Part shown: positions 1-5,028 of the stretch, piece after piece
Position numbering within the stretch: position 1 is the stretch's first letter
Layout: the number at the start of each line of letters is the position of its first letter
The notes under the pieces: model-generated
The model's database searches: none
The model's input: the letters and a program-made list of their open reading frames with translations, nothing else
What the model was told of the DNA's origin: nothing
Translations under genes and position numbers: made by a program
Assembly (NCBI GenBank): GCA_003484545.1
Contig: DNCF01000382.1
Coordinates: forward strand, 1-5,710
Direction: 5' to 3'
Source of the DNA: Massilia sp.
Lineage (GTDB): Bacteria; Pseudomonadota; Gammaproteobacteria; Burkholderiales; Burkholderiaceae_D
Length of the DNA: 5,710 nucleotides

Positions 1-425
1 TCGCGCGCTCGCACCCGGGCGGCGCCCTGGGCCGGCGCCTGCTGACCCACGTGCGCGACGTGATGCGCAGCGGCGAGGCCGTGCCGTCGGTCACGCCCGA
101 GACGCCGCTGGCGCAGGCCCTGCTGGAAGTGAGCCAGAAGGGCATGGGCATGACCGCCGTGGTCGATGCGGACCGCCGTCCGATCGGCGTGTTCACCGAC
201 GGCGACTTGCGCCGCCTGATCGAGCGCGTGCAGGACTTCTCGAACATCCGCATCCGCGACGTCATGCACCTGGACCCGCGCACCGTGCATCCCGAGCAGC
301 TGGCGGTCGACGCCGTGGCGATCATGGAAGAATTCCGCATCAACCAGATGCTGGTGGTCGACCTGGACGGCAAGCTGGTCGGCGCGCTGCACATCCACGA
401 CCTGACCCGCGCAAAGGTAATCTGA
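1..425 (+). CDS. kdsD: Arabinose-5-phosphate isomerase KdsD, C-terminal part (5' truncated by window)
   Basis: This enzyme interconverts D-ribulose 5-phosphate and D-arabinose 5-phosphate, the first step of cytoplasmic Kdo synthesis for LPS. Only the last 140 residues are visible, read from position 3; roughly 190 N-terminal residues, holding most of the sugar isomerase (SIS) domain, lie upstream. The visible part opens with SHPGGALGRRLL, the characteristic end of the SIS domain in this family. Two CBS domains follow: the first from about visible residue 18 (VRDVM) through the TDGDLRR segment at 65-71, the second from about 85 (RDVM) to the C-terminus. The GTG at position 51 is internal, because the conserved frame runs straight through it from the window edge. 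The TGA stop overlaps the kdsC ATG by one base (TGATG), which suggests translational coupling. GutQ-type paralogues share this architecture, but the kdsC-lpt context supports KdsD. Confidence 0.95.
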   Translation, partial: ARSHPGGALGRRLLTHVRDVMRSGEAVPSVTPETPLAQALLEVSQKGMGMTAVVDADRRPIGVFTDGDLRRLIERVQDFSNIRIRDVMHLDPRTVHPEQLAVDAVAIMEEFRINQMLVVDLDGKLVGALHIHDLTRAKVI

Positions 426-967
426 TGAGTAGCGTGATAACTGCGCTGGAACACATGCAGCGCGCCGCGCGCGTGAAAGTGATGATCTTCGACGTCGACG
501 GCATCCTGACCGACGGCAGCCTGACCTACGGGCCCGACGGCGAGGTCACCAAGACCTTCTTCGTCCTCGACGGCCTGGGCATCCAGCTGCTGCAGAAGAC
601 CGGCGTGCAGACCGCCATCATCAGCGCGCGCAAGTCGCCGATCGTCAACGCCCGCGCCAGGGACCTGGGCATCACCCACGTCTGGCAGGGCTTCCACGAC
701 AAGCGCGTCGCCTTTGCCGAGCTGCTGGCGCAGACCGGCCTGACGGCCGAGGAGTGCGGCTACATCGGCGACGACGTGATCGACCTGCCGCTGCTGACCA
801 AGGTCGGCTTCGCCGTCACCGTGCCCAGCGGCCACCCGGAAGTGCAGTACCGCGCCCATTACGTGACCAAGGCGCCGGGCGGGCGCGGCGCCGTGCGCGA
901 AGTGTGCGACATGGTGATGCGCGCCCAGGGTACCTACGAACAGGCGCTGGCGCCGTATTTCGCGTAA
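425..967 (+). CDS. kdsC: 3-deoxy-D-manno-octulosonate 8-phosphate phosphatase KdsC
   Basis: KdsC removes the phosphate from Kdo 8-phosphate to give free Kdo, the third step of the Kdo pathway that the upstream isomerase starts. The 180-residue protein is a small HAD-superfamily phosphatase without a cap domain. HAD motif I is FDVDG with nucleophile D23 and acid/base D25. S67 in IISARKS is motif II, K93 in FHDKR is motif III, and GDD at 115-117 followed by D120 is the Mg-binding motif IV. The C-terminal APGGRGAVREVC segment is also typical of KdsC, whose active site is completed by a neighbouring subunit of a tetramer. Length is close to the roughly 188 residues of E. coli KdsC. An AAAGG Shine-Dalgarno at 413-417 lies 7 bases before the ATG, inside the end of kdsD, and supports this start. 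Confidence 0.96.
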   Translation: MSSVITALEHMQRAARVKVMIFDVDGILTDGSLTYGPDGEVTKTFFVLDGLGIQLLQKTGVQTAIISARKSPIVNARARDLGITHVWQGFHDKRVAFAELLAQTGLTAEECGYIGDDVIDLPLLTKVGFAVTVPSGHPEVQYRAHYVTKAPGGRGAVREVCDMVMRAQGTYEQALAPYFA

Positions 968-971
968 CAAC

Positions 972-1568
972 ATGGCCACCCTCGTCAATCGCCGGACCTC
1001 GCACCGCTGGAAACTGCTGGCGCTGATGCTCACGGCCGTGTTCTTCGCCTTCGGCAGCTTCTGGCTGCTGCAGGCCCTGCAATCGGAAGACGCGGACAAT
1101 CTCGGCAACGCCGGGAACGAGCCCGACTACATCGTCGAGAACTTCAGCCTGGTGCGCATGACCGAGAGCGGCCAGCCGCGCTACCTGGTGTCGGGCGCGC
1201 GCCTGGCCCACCATCCGGTGAACGACGTCTCGGAGGTGAGCAAGCCGGTGGTCGAGAGCATGGCGCCGGGACGTCCGCGCATGACCATGCACGCCGACCG
1301 CGCCCGGATCCACCACCAGGAAAACCGGATCGAGCTGATCGACAACGTCGACATCGTGCGCCCGGCCACGCCGACCTCGGAAGCGATGCGCGCGCGCACC
1401 AGTGCGCTGACCGTGCTGGCCGACGAGGAGGTCGTCAAGACCGACCGTCCGGTGCAGATGCAGATCGGCGCGTCGACCGTGAACAGCGTCGGCCTGGTGG
1501 CCGAGAACCCGACCCAGAAGCTGCAACTCGGCCGCGGCCAGATCGTCTATCCGCCGCGCCAGCGCTGA
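972..1568 (+). CDS. lptC: LPS export system inner-membrane protein LptC
   Basis: LptC is the bitopic inner-membrane subunit of the LptB2FG-C complex; it receives LPS from LptF/G and passes it to periplasmic LptA. The 198-residue product has a short basic N-terminus, one hydrophobic membrane segment at about residues 15-36, and then a periplasmic beta-jellyroll domain. The segment from PDY (51-53) through ENFSLVRMTESG, with later MHADRARI and IELIDNVDIVRP, matches the LptC family fold. The ATG is only 4 bases after the kdsC stop and has no clear Shine-Dalgarno, so translation probably depends on ribosomes finishing kdsC. Sequence conservation in LptC is low, so the call rests on the single N-terminal anchor, domain pattern, length near 191 in E. 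coli, and position between kdsC and lptA. A sigma-E-like GAACTT inside the gene is discussed as a weak finding. Confidence 0.93.
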   Translation: MATLVNRRTSHRWKLLALMLTAVFFAFGSFWLLQALQSEDADNLGNAGNEPDYIVENFSLVRMTESGQPRYLVSGARLAHHPVNDVSEVSKPVVESMAPGRPRMTMHADRARIHHQENRIELIDNVDIVRPATPTSEAMRARTSALTVLADEEVVKTDRPVQMQIGASTVNSVGLVAENPTQKLQLGRGQIVYPPRQR

Positions 1569-1598
1569 CCCATACAACACAAGGAACGAGCACCCAAC

Positions 1599-2192
1599 AT
1601 GAAGAAAATCCTCGCTGCCGCCGTCCTCACGCTGCTGTCCCTGTCCGCTTCGGCCGAACGCGCCGACTCGCTCAAGCAGGCTGTCGTCAACTTCGATTCG
1701 CTCGACATCGACGAGGTGACCCAGACCCGCATCCTGACCGGCAACGTGGTCCTCACGCGCGGCACGCTCACCATGAAGTCCGACCGCGCGCTGGTCAAGG
1801 AAACGCCGGAAGGCTACATGAGCGTCACGCTCACCTCGGGCCCCGGGCGCGTCGCGACCTTCCGCCAGAAGCGCGACGGCGCGGGCGACCTGTGGGTCGA
1901 GGGCCAGGCCGAGCGCATCGAGTACGACGAGCGCCAGGAACTGGTGAAGCTGTTTTCGAAAGCTGTCGTCAAGGAACTGGAAAACGGCCGCCTGACCAAT
2001 GAACTGAACGGCGCCTACATCTCCTACGACAACCGCCGCGAAGTGGCGGCCGTGCGCAACGACGCGAGCGGCGAAAGCAAGGTCGGCGGCGGCCGCGGCA
2101 CCCTGATCATCGCGCCGCGCCGCACCGGTCCGGCGGCGGGCGCCCCTGCGCCGGCCTCCGGTCCGGGAGCCTCTCCTTCCGCAGGAAAGTAA
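1599..2192 (+). CDS. lptA: Periplasmic LPS transport bridge protein LptA
   Basis: LptA polymerises between LptC and outer-membrane LptD to form the hydrophobic groove along which LPS crosses the periplasm. The 197-residue precursor has a clear Sec signal peptide: MKK, a hydrophobic core at about 4-16, and an A-S-A cleavage site after A19. The mature part shows the OstA/LptA beta-jellyroll pattern, with ILTGNVVLTRGTLTMKSDRA (45-64) the most diagnostic piece. From about residue 170 the protein ends in a low-complexity Ala/Gly/Pro/Ser tail that is probably disordered. A purine-rich stretch (AAGGAACGAG, 1581-1590) precedes the ATG, with its last GAG 8 bases away, in a 30-base gap after lptC. The gene overlaps the lptB Shine-Dalgarno at its 3' end. 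Confidence is high from the signal peptide, domain and gene order together. Confidence 0.94.
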   Translation: MKKILAAAVLTLLSLSASAERADSLKQAVVNFDSLDIDEVTQTRILTGNVVLTRGTLTMKSDRALVKETPEGYMSVTLTSGPGRVATFRQKRDGAGDLWVEGQAERIEYDERQELVKLFSKAVVKELENGRLTNELNGAYISYDNRREVAAVRNDASGESKVGGGRGTLIIAPRRTGPAAGAPAPASGPGASPSAGK

Positions 2193-2194
2193 AC

Positions 2195-2953
2195 ATGAAA
2201 GATGCAAGCACGCGCAGCACCCTGGTGGTCCGGGGGCTGCAGAAAAGTTACGGCAAGCGCCTGGTGGTGCGCGACGTGTCGCTGGAAGTGGGCTGCGGCG
2301 AGGTCGTCGGCCTGCTCGGCCCGAACGGCGCCGGCAAGACCACCTCGTTCTACATGATCGTCGGCCTGGTGCCGTCGGACGCCGGCGCGATCGAGATCAA
2401 CGGCACCGACATCTCCAGCCTGCCGATCCACCGGCGCGCGGTGCTGGGCCTGTCCTACCTGCCGCAGGAAGCCTCGGTGTTCCGCAAGCTGACGGTCGAG
2501 GACAACATCCGCGCCGTGCTGGAACTGCAGCGCAACGAGGACGGCAAGCCGCTCTCGAAGGACGCCATCAACGAGCGCCTCGACTCCCTGCTGGCCGAAC
2601 TCCAGATCGAGAAGCTGCGCGAGAACCCGGCGCTGTCGCTGTCGGGCGGCGAACGCCGCCGCGTCGAGATCGCGCGCGCGCTGGCCACCAATCCGCGCTT
2701 CGTGCTGCTCGACGAACCCTTCGCCGGCGTCGACCCGATCGCGGTGATCGAGATCCAGCGCATCGTGCGCTTCCTGAAGGAACGCGGCATCGGCGTCCTG
2801 ATCACCGACCACAACGTGCGCGAAACACTGGGCATCTGCGACCGCGCCTACATCATCAACCAGGGCGCCGTACTGGCCTCGGGCCGCCCTGACGACATCA
2901 TCGCCGACGAATCGGTGCGCCGCGTCTACCTGGGCGAACATTTCCGCATGTAG
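2195..2953 (+). CDS. lptB: LPS export ABC transporter ATP-binding protein LptB
   Basis: LptB is the cytoplasmic ATPase dimer that powers extraction of LPS from the inner membrane by LptF/LptG. The 252 residues contain a complete ABC nucleotide-binding domain: Walker A GPNGAGKTT at 42-50, Q-loop Gln91 in YLPQEASVF, signature LSGGE at 149-153, Walker B LLDEP at 171-175 with catalytic E174, D-loop AGVDP at 177-181 and switch His206 in TDHNVRET. YLPQEASVFRKLTVEDN and the DEPFAGVDPIAV stretch are hallmarks of LptB and separate it from the related branched-chain amino acid transporter ATPase LivG. The end (VYLGEHFRM) also matches LptB, which is about 241 residues in E. coli. The AGGAAAG Shine-Dalgarno (2183-2189) sits in the last codons of lptA, only 2 bases separate the genes, and coupling is likely. 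lptF and lptG are not in the window; they are usually encoded elsewhere. Confidence 0.98.
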   Translation: MKDASTRSTLVVRGLQKSYGKRLVVRDVSLEVGCGEVVGLLGPNGAGKTTSFYMIVGLVPSDAGAIEINGTDISSLPIHRRAVLGLSYLPQEASVFRKLTVEDNIRAVLELQRNEDGKPLSKDAINERLDSLLAELQIEKLRENPALSLSGGERRRVEIARALATNPRFVLLDEPFAGVDPIAVIEIQRIVRFLKERGIGVLITDHNVRETLGICDRAYIINQGAVLASGRPDDIIADESVRRVYLGEHFRM

Positions 2954-2987
2954 CGACAACGAAGCGACAACCTGGCAGCAACAAGCG

Positions 2988-4469
2988 ATGAAACAATCCC
3001 TGCAACTTCGGACTTCGCAGCACCTGGCGCTCACCCCCCAGCTTCAGCAATCGATCCGCCTGCTGCAGTTGTCCACGCTGGAACTGCACCAGGAAATCGA
3101 GCAGATCCTGTCCGACAACCCCTTGCTCGAGCGGCTCGACGATCCGCTCGACCACTCGGTGCGCCTGCTCGCCGACGGCGCCATCAGCAATGCGCCCGGC
3201 ACGGGCGAGGCCCCGGCCGCCCCTGGCGCGGAAGAGGGGAGCGCGAACGGCGAAGCGGTGGACGGTTTCGACGCCGCGGGCGCCGATGGCGAGCGCGATG
3301 CCGACCGGGGCGATGTCGACTGGGGCGAACCCGGACGCGGTCCCGGCAACGGCGAGGACGAGGATGGCCGCCCGCAGCTGGAAGCGGCCGGCGTCACGCT
3401 GCGCGAACACCTGTCGGAACAGGTGCGGGTGACGGGCCTGAGCGCACGCGACCGCGCGCTGGCCGAACTCGTGATCGACGCCATCGACGACAACGGCTAC
3501 CTGGAAGAGCAGCTGGACGAGATCCACGCGCGCCTGCCCGAGGAACTCGAGGTGGAGATGGACGAGCTGCGCTGCGCGCTGGCGCTGGTGCAGAGCCTCG
3601 ATCCGGTGGGCGTGGGCGCGCGCAGCGCGGCCGAGTGCCTGGCGCTGCAGATCCGCGCGATGCCGGGCGTGCCGCTGGTGACGCGGCGCATGGCCCTCAA
3701 GATCGTCGAGGGATATCTCACCTGGTTCGCGCAGCGCGAATTCAACAAGCTCAAGAAGGCGCTCGACTGCGACGACGAAGACCTGCGCGAGGCCCAGGCC
3801 GTGATCCGCCAGTGCCATCCGCATCCCGGCGCGGCCTTCGCCTCGAGCACCTCGGACTACGTGGTTCCGGACGTAATTGTCCGGAAAACGAAGAACGGCT
3901 GGGGCGTGATGCTGAACCAGGACGTGATGCCGCGCCTGCGTGTGAACAACATGTACGCGGCCCTGCTCAAGCAGGGCAAGGGCGAGAGCCAGATGAGCGC
4001 GCAGCTGCAGGAAGCGAAGTGGCTGATCAAGAACATGCGCCAGCGCTTCGACACGATCCTGCGTGTATCGCAGGCAATCGTCGAGCGTCAGCGCAACTTT
4101 TTCAGCCATGGCGCGGTTGCCATGCGGCCCCTTGTGCTTCGTGAGATAGCTGATACACTAGGACTACACGAGAGCACTATTTCTCGTGTCACAACTCAGA
4201 AATTCATGCTGACCCCGCACGGCATGTTTGAGTTGAAGTATTTCTTCGGAAGCCACGTCGCCACCGAAGCGGGGGGCGAAGCGTCTTCGACGGCGATCCG
4301 GGCTCTCATCGCGCAACTGACAGGAGCAGAAGACCCCAAGAACCCATTATCCGATAGCAAGATCGCGGAAATGCTCGGTGAACAAGGAATGGTCATCGCG
4401 CGCCGCACGGTTGCCAAGTACCGTGAGGCGCTGAAAATTCCTCCCGTTAGTCTCCGCAAATCCTTGTAA
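2988..4469 (+). CDS. rpoN: RNA polymerase sigma-54 factor RpoN
   Basis: RpoN directs RNA polymerase to -24/-12 promoters and needs AAA+ activators to open DNA; it controls nitrogen, motility and other regulons. The 493-residue protein has all regions. Region I at 1-48 is Gln/Leu-rich (LQLRTSQHLALTPQLQQSI), the activator-responsive part. Region II at about 51-130 is an acidic, Gly/Ala-rich linker. The core-binding domain follows from about 135 (VTLREHLSEQV). The C-terminal DNA-binding part has the helix-turn-helix around 384-405 (LHESTISR at 393-400) and the RpoN box ARRTVAKYRE at 471-480, which contacts the -24 element. E. coli RpoN has 477 residues, so this one is intact and slightly longer in the linker. 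The ATG is 34 bases after lptB with only a weak ribosome site, but MKQSLQLR is the family's standard N-terminus. Codon use shifts toward A/T from about 4130 onward. Confidence 0.98.
   Translation: MKQSLQLRTSQHLALTPQLQQSIRLLQLSTLELHQEIEQILSDNPLLERLDDPLDHSVRLLADGAISNAPGTGEAPAAPGAEEGSANGEAVDGFDAAGADGERDADRGDVDWGEPGRGPGNGEDEDGRPQLEAAGVTLREHLSEQVRVTGLSARDRALAELVIDAIDDNGYLEEQLDEIHARLPEELEVEMDELRCALALVQSLDPVGVGARSAAECLALQIRAMPGVPLVTRRMALKIVEGYLTWFAQREFNKLKKALDCDDEDLREAQAVIRQCHPHPGAAFASSTSDYVVPDVIVRKTKNGWGVMLNQDVMPRLRVNNMYAALLKQGKGESQMSAQLQEAKWLIKNMRQRFDTILRVSQAIVERQRNFFSHGAVAMRPLVLREIADTLGLHESTISRVTTQKFMLTPHGMFELKYFFGSHVATEAGGEASSTAIRALIAQLTGAEDPKNPLSDSKIAEMLGEQGMVIARRTVAKYREALKIPPVSLRKSL
3865..3886 (+). 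repeat. Perfect 8-bp inverted repeat inside rpoN
   Basis: The arms TTCCGGAC (3865-3872) and GTCCGGAA (3879-3886) are exact reverse complements around a 6-base spacer GTAATT. The RNA could form a compact 8-bp hairpin within the message, in the codons for V293 to K300. The spacer codons GTA and ATT are A/T-ending in an otherwise strongly G/C-ending stretch. No U-run follows, so it is not an intrinsic terminator. Function is unknown and chance is possible. Confidence 0.5.
4132..4159 (+). promoter_or_regulatory. Candidate sigma-70 promoter inside rpoN, possibly serving hpf
   Basis: TTGTGC (4132-4137; 3 of 6 matches to TTGACA, beginning TTG) is separated by 16 bases from TACACT (4154-4159; 4 of 6 to TATAAT). 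The -10 is preceded by TG with one intervening base (TGATACACT), an extended -10 arrangement. A start site would fall near 4165-4168, giving a leader of about 370 bases before hpf. The A/T-rich rare codons here (ATA, ACA, CTA) are unusual for this gene, which makes the match more notable. This is a pattern match only. Confidence 0.3.
4166..4189 (+). repeat. Perfect 8-bp inverted repeat in the rpoN helix-turn-helix coding region
   Basis: ACACGAGA (4166-4173) and TCTCGTGT (4182-4189) are exact reverse complements around an 8-base spacer GCACTATT. The repeat lies within codons for the conserved LHESTISR recognition-helix motif. It begins where a transcript from the candidate promoter at 4132-4159 would start, so it could form a 5'-terminal hairpin or act as a protein-binding site. 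No U-run follows. Whether it is functional is not shown by the sequence. Confidence 0.5.
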
Positions 4470-4470
4470 C

Positions 4471-4514
4471 GGCGGCACCCTCGCGCTTCCTTGTGGCGCG
4501 GCGCGGCAGCCGCC
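4471..4514 (+). repeat. GC-rich inverted repeat in the rpoN-hpf spacer
   Basis: GGCGGC (4471-4476), just after the rpoN stop, pairs exactly with GCCGCC (4509-4514). An inner pair CGCGC (4482-4486) with GCGCG (4496-4500) could stack inside it. The stem would close off most of the 65-base spacer and leave the hpf Shine-Dalgarno at 4524-4529 single-stranded. No T-run follows, so it is not a classic terminator; it could be an mRNA-stabilising or processing element. GC-rich spacers make such pairs by chance. Confidence 0.35.
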
Positions 4515-4523
4515 ACATCTTCA

Positions 4524-4529
4524 AAGGAG
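4524..4529 (+). promoter_or_regulatory. Strong Shine-Dalgarno that fixes the hpf start
   Basis: AAGGAG at 4524-4529 lies 5 bases before the ATG at 4535. It is the strongest ribosome binding site in the window. It places the start at ATG 4535 rather than at the in-frame GTG 4493, which would add 14 residues (including the translated Shine-Dalgarno) that do not resemble the family. Confidence 0.85.
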
Positions 4530-4534
4530 TGTGT

Positions 4535-4888
4535 ATGAATCTCACCATCAGCGGCCACCACCTCGACGTTACCCCCGCCATCCGTGAATACGTACAGAAC
4601 AAGCTCGAACGCATTACCCGCCATTTCGATCAAGTGATCGATTCCCACGTGATCCTCGCGATCGACAATCTCACCGAAAAAGACAAAAGGCAGAAAGCCG
4701 AGATTAACATGCGCATGTCCGGCAAGACTGTGCACGTGGAAAGCGTTGCGCAAGACCTGTACGCGGCGATCGACCTGTTGATGGATAGGCTGGACAGGCA
4801 GGTGATGAAGTACAAAACGATGCTGAAGAATCATAGTCACGAGGCGCTCAAGCGCCGCCCTGAAAGCGGAGAGGCAGCCGTCGCCTAA
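4535..4888 (+). CDS. hpf: Ribosome hibernation promoting factor, short form (HPF/YhbH family)
   Basis: HPF binds the small ribosomal subunit near the decoding centre in slow-growing or starved cells and helps form inactive 100S dimers. The 117-residue product begins MNLTISGHHLDVTPAIREYV, the typical start of the HPF/RaiA beta-alpha-beta-beta-beta-alpha fold. The EINMRMSGKTVHVESVAQDLYAAIDLLMDRLDRQVMKYK region follows, with the closing helix and a basic stretch (KNHSHEALKRR). It lacks the extra C-terminal dimerisation domain of long HPF (about 180-190 residues), so it is the short class, a little longer than the 95 residues of E. coli HPF. Position directly after rpoN is conserved across many proteobacteria and explains the older name 'sigma-54 modulation protein'. 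It lies 65 bases after rpoN, has its own strong ribosome site, and may have extra transcription from within rpoN. Codon use is less GC-biased than in the lpt genes. Confidence 0.96.
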   Translation: MNLTISGHHLDVTPAIREYVQNKLERITRHFDQVIDSHVILAIDNLTEKDKRQKAEINMRMSGKTVHVESVAQDLYAAIDLLMDRLDRQVMKYKTMLKNHSHEALKRRPESGEAAVA

Positions 4889-4913
4889 AAGGCCGGCAAG
4901 CACCGTCTGAACG

Positions 4914-4935
4914 AGGGCGCCCATGGCGCCCTTTT
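4914..4935 (+). terminator. Intrinsic terminator after hpf
   Basis: An 8-bp perfect stem is formed by AGGGCGCC (4914-4921) and GGCGCCCT (4925-4932) with a 3-base CAT loop. TTTT (4932-4935) and then CATTT follow. It begins 26 bases after the hpf stop and is a good Rho-independent terminator, closing the kdsD-hpf unit before the next promoter region. Confidence 0.88.
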
Positions 4936-4993
4936 CATTTCCGGCATGTTCAATTCTTGCCGCGCCGTCAATACCCCAGTTATCTCGTCCTTC

Positions 4994-5017
4994 GGTAGAA
5001 TGCATGTTTTTTCTACC
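4994..5017 (+). promoter_or_regulatory. Candidate promoter -10 within an operator-like inverted repeat
   Basis: TAGAAT (4996-5001) matches TATAAT at 5 of 6 positions and lies 28 bases before the next ATG, so a start near 5008 would give a 5' leader of about 20 bases. No convincing -35 is seen at 16-18 bases upstream. The -10 sits in the left arm of a perfect inverted repeat, GGTAGAA (4994-5000) and TTCTACC (5011-5017), with a 10-base spacer. A regulator bound there would cover the -10 and start site. The placement suggests repression, but no regulator is identified. Confidence 0.5.
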
Positions 5018-5028
5018 ACGGACCGACC

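Noticed and set aside
51..53. GTG as a possible start of a separate small CBS-domain protein.
   Set aside because: The frame is open upstream to the window edge and encodes the conserved end of the KdsD SIS domain, so this is an internal codon of kdsD.
816..2207. Very long open frame on the minus strand across kdsC-lptC-lptA (about 460 codons).
   Set aside because: It is antisense to three well-recognised genes, its product is Arg/Ala/His/Gly-rich with no recognisable domain, and such open antisense frames follow from G/C-ending codons on the sense strand.
2643..2658. GC hairpin GGCGGC/GCCGCC in lptB.
   Set aside because: It encodes the obligatory ABC signature SGGERRR, where the pairing is a direct result of Gly and Arg codons in a GC-rich gene.
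2952..2971. Short direct repeat AGCGACAAC (two copies, 11-base period) between lptB and rpoN.
   Set aside because: Only two short copies overlapping the lptB stop, with no matching operator or repeat family; too little to support a function.
2898..4109. Long minus-strand open frame opposite rpoN (about 400 codons), and a similar one at 2024-3034 opposite lptB.
   Set aside because: Same cause: low-complexity shadow translations opposite strongly conserved genes, without domains or plausible ribosome sites.
4493..4534. N-terminal extension of hpf from the GTG at 4493.
   Set aside because: A strong Shine-Dalgarno directly precedes ATG 4535, and the family sequence begins MNLTISGHHLDVTP; the 14 extra residues look like translated spacer.
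4903..4912. CCGTCTGAA, resembling the neisserial DNA uptake sequence (GCCGTCTGAA), near the terminator.
   Set aside because: It is one base short of the 10-mer core, occurs once in the window, and is not part of the terminator stem; the genome type is not neisserial. Probably chance.
4941..4960. Sigma-54-like GGCA...TTGC pair in front of the CoA hydrolase gene.
   Set aside because: The GG and GC are separated by 14 bases, not 10; spacing is strict for sigma-54 promoters.
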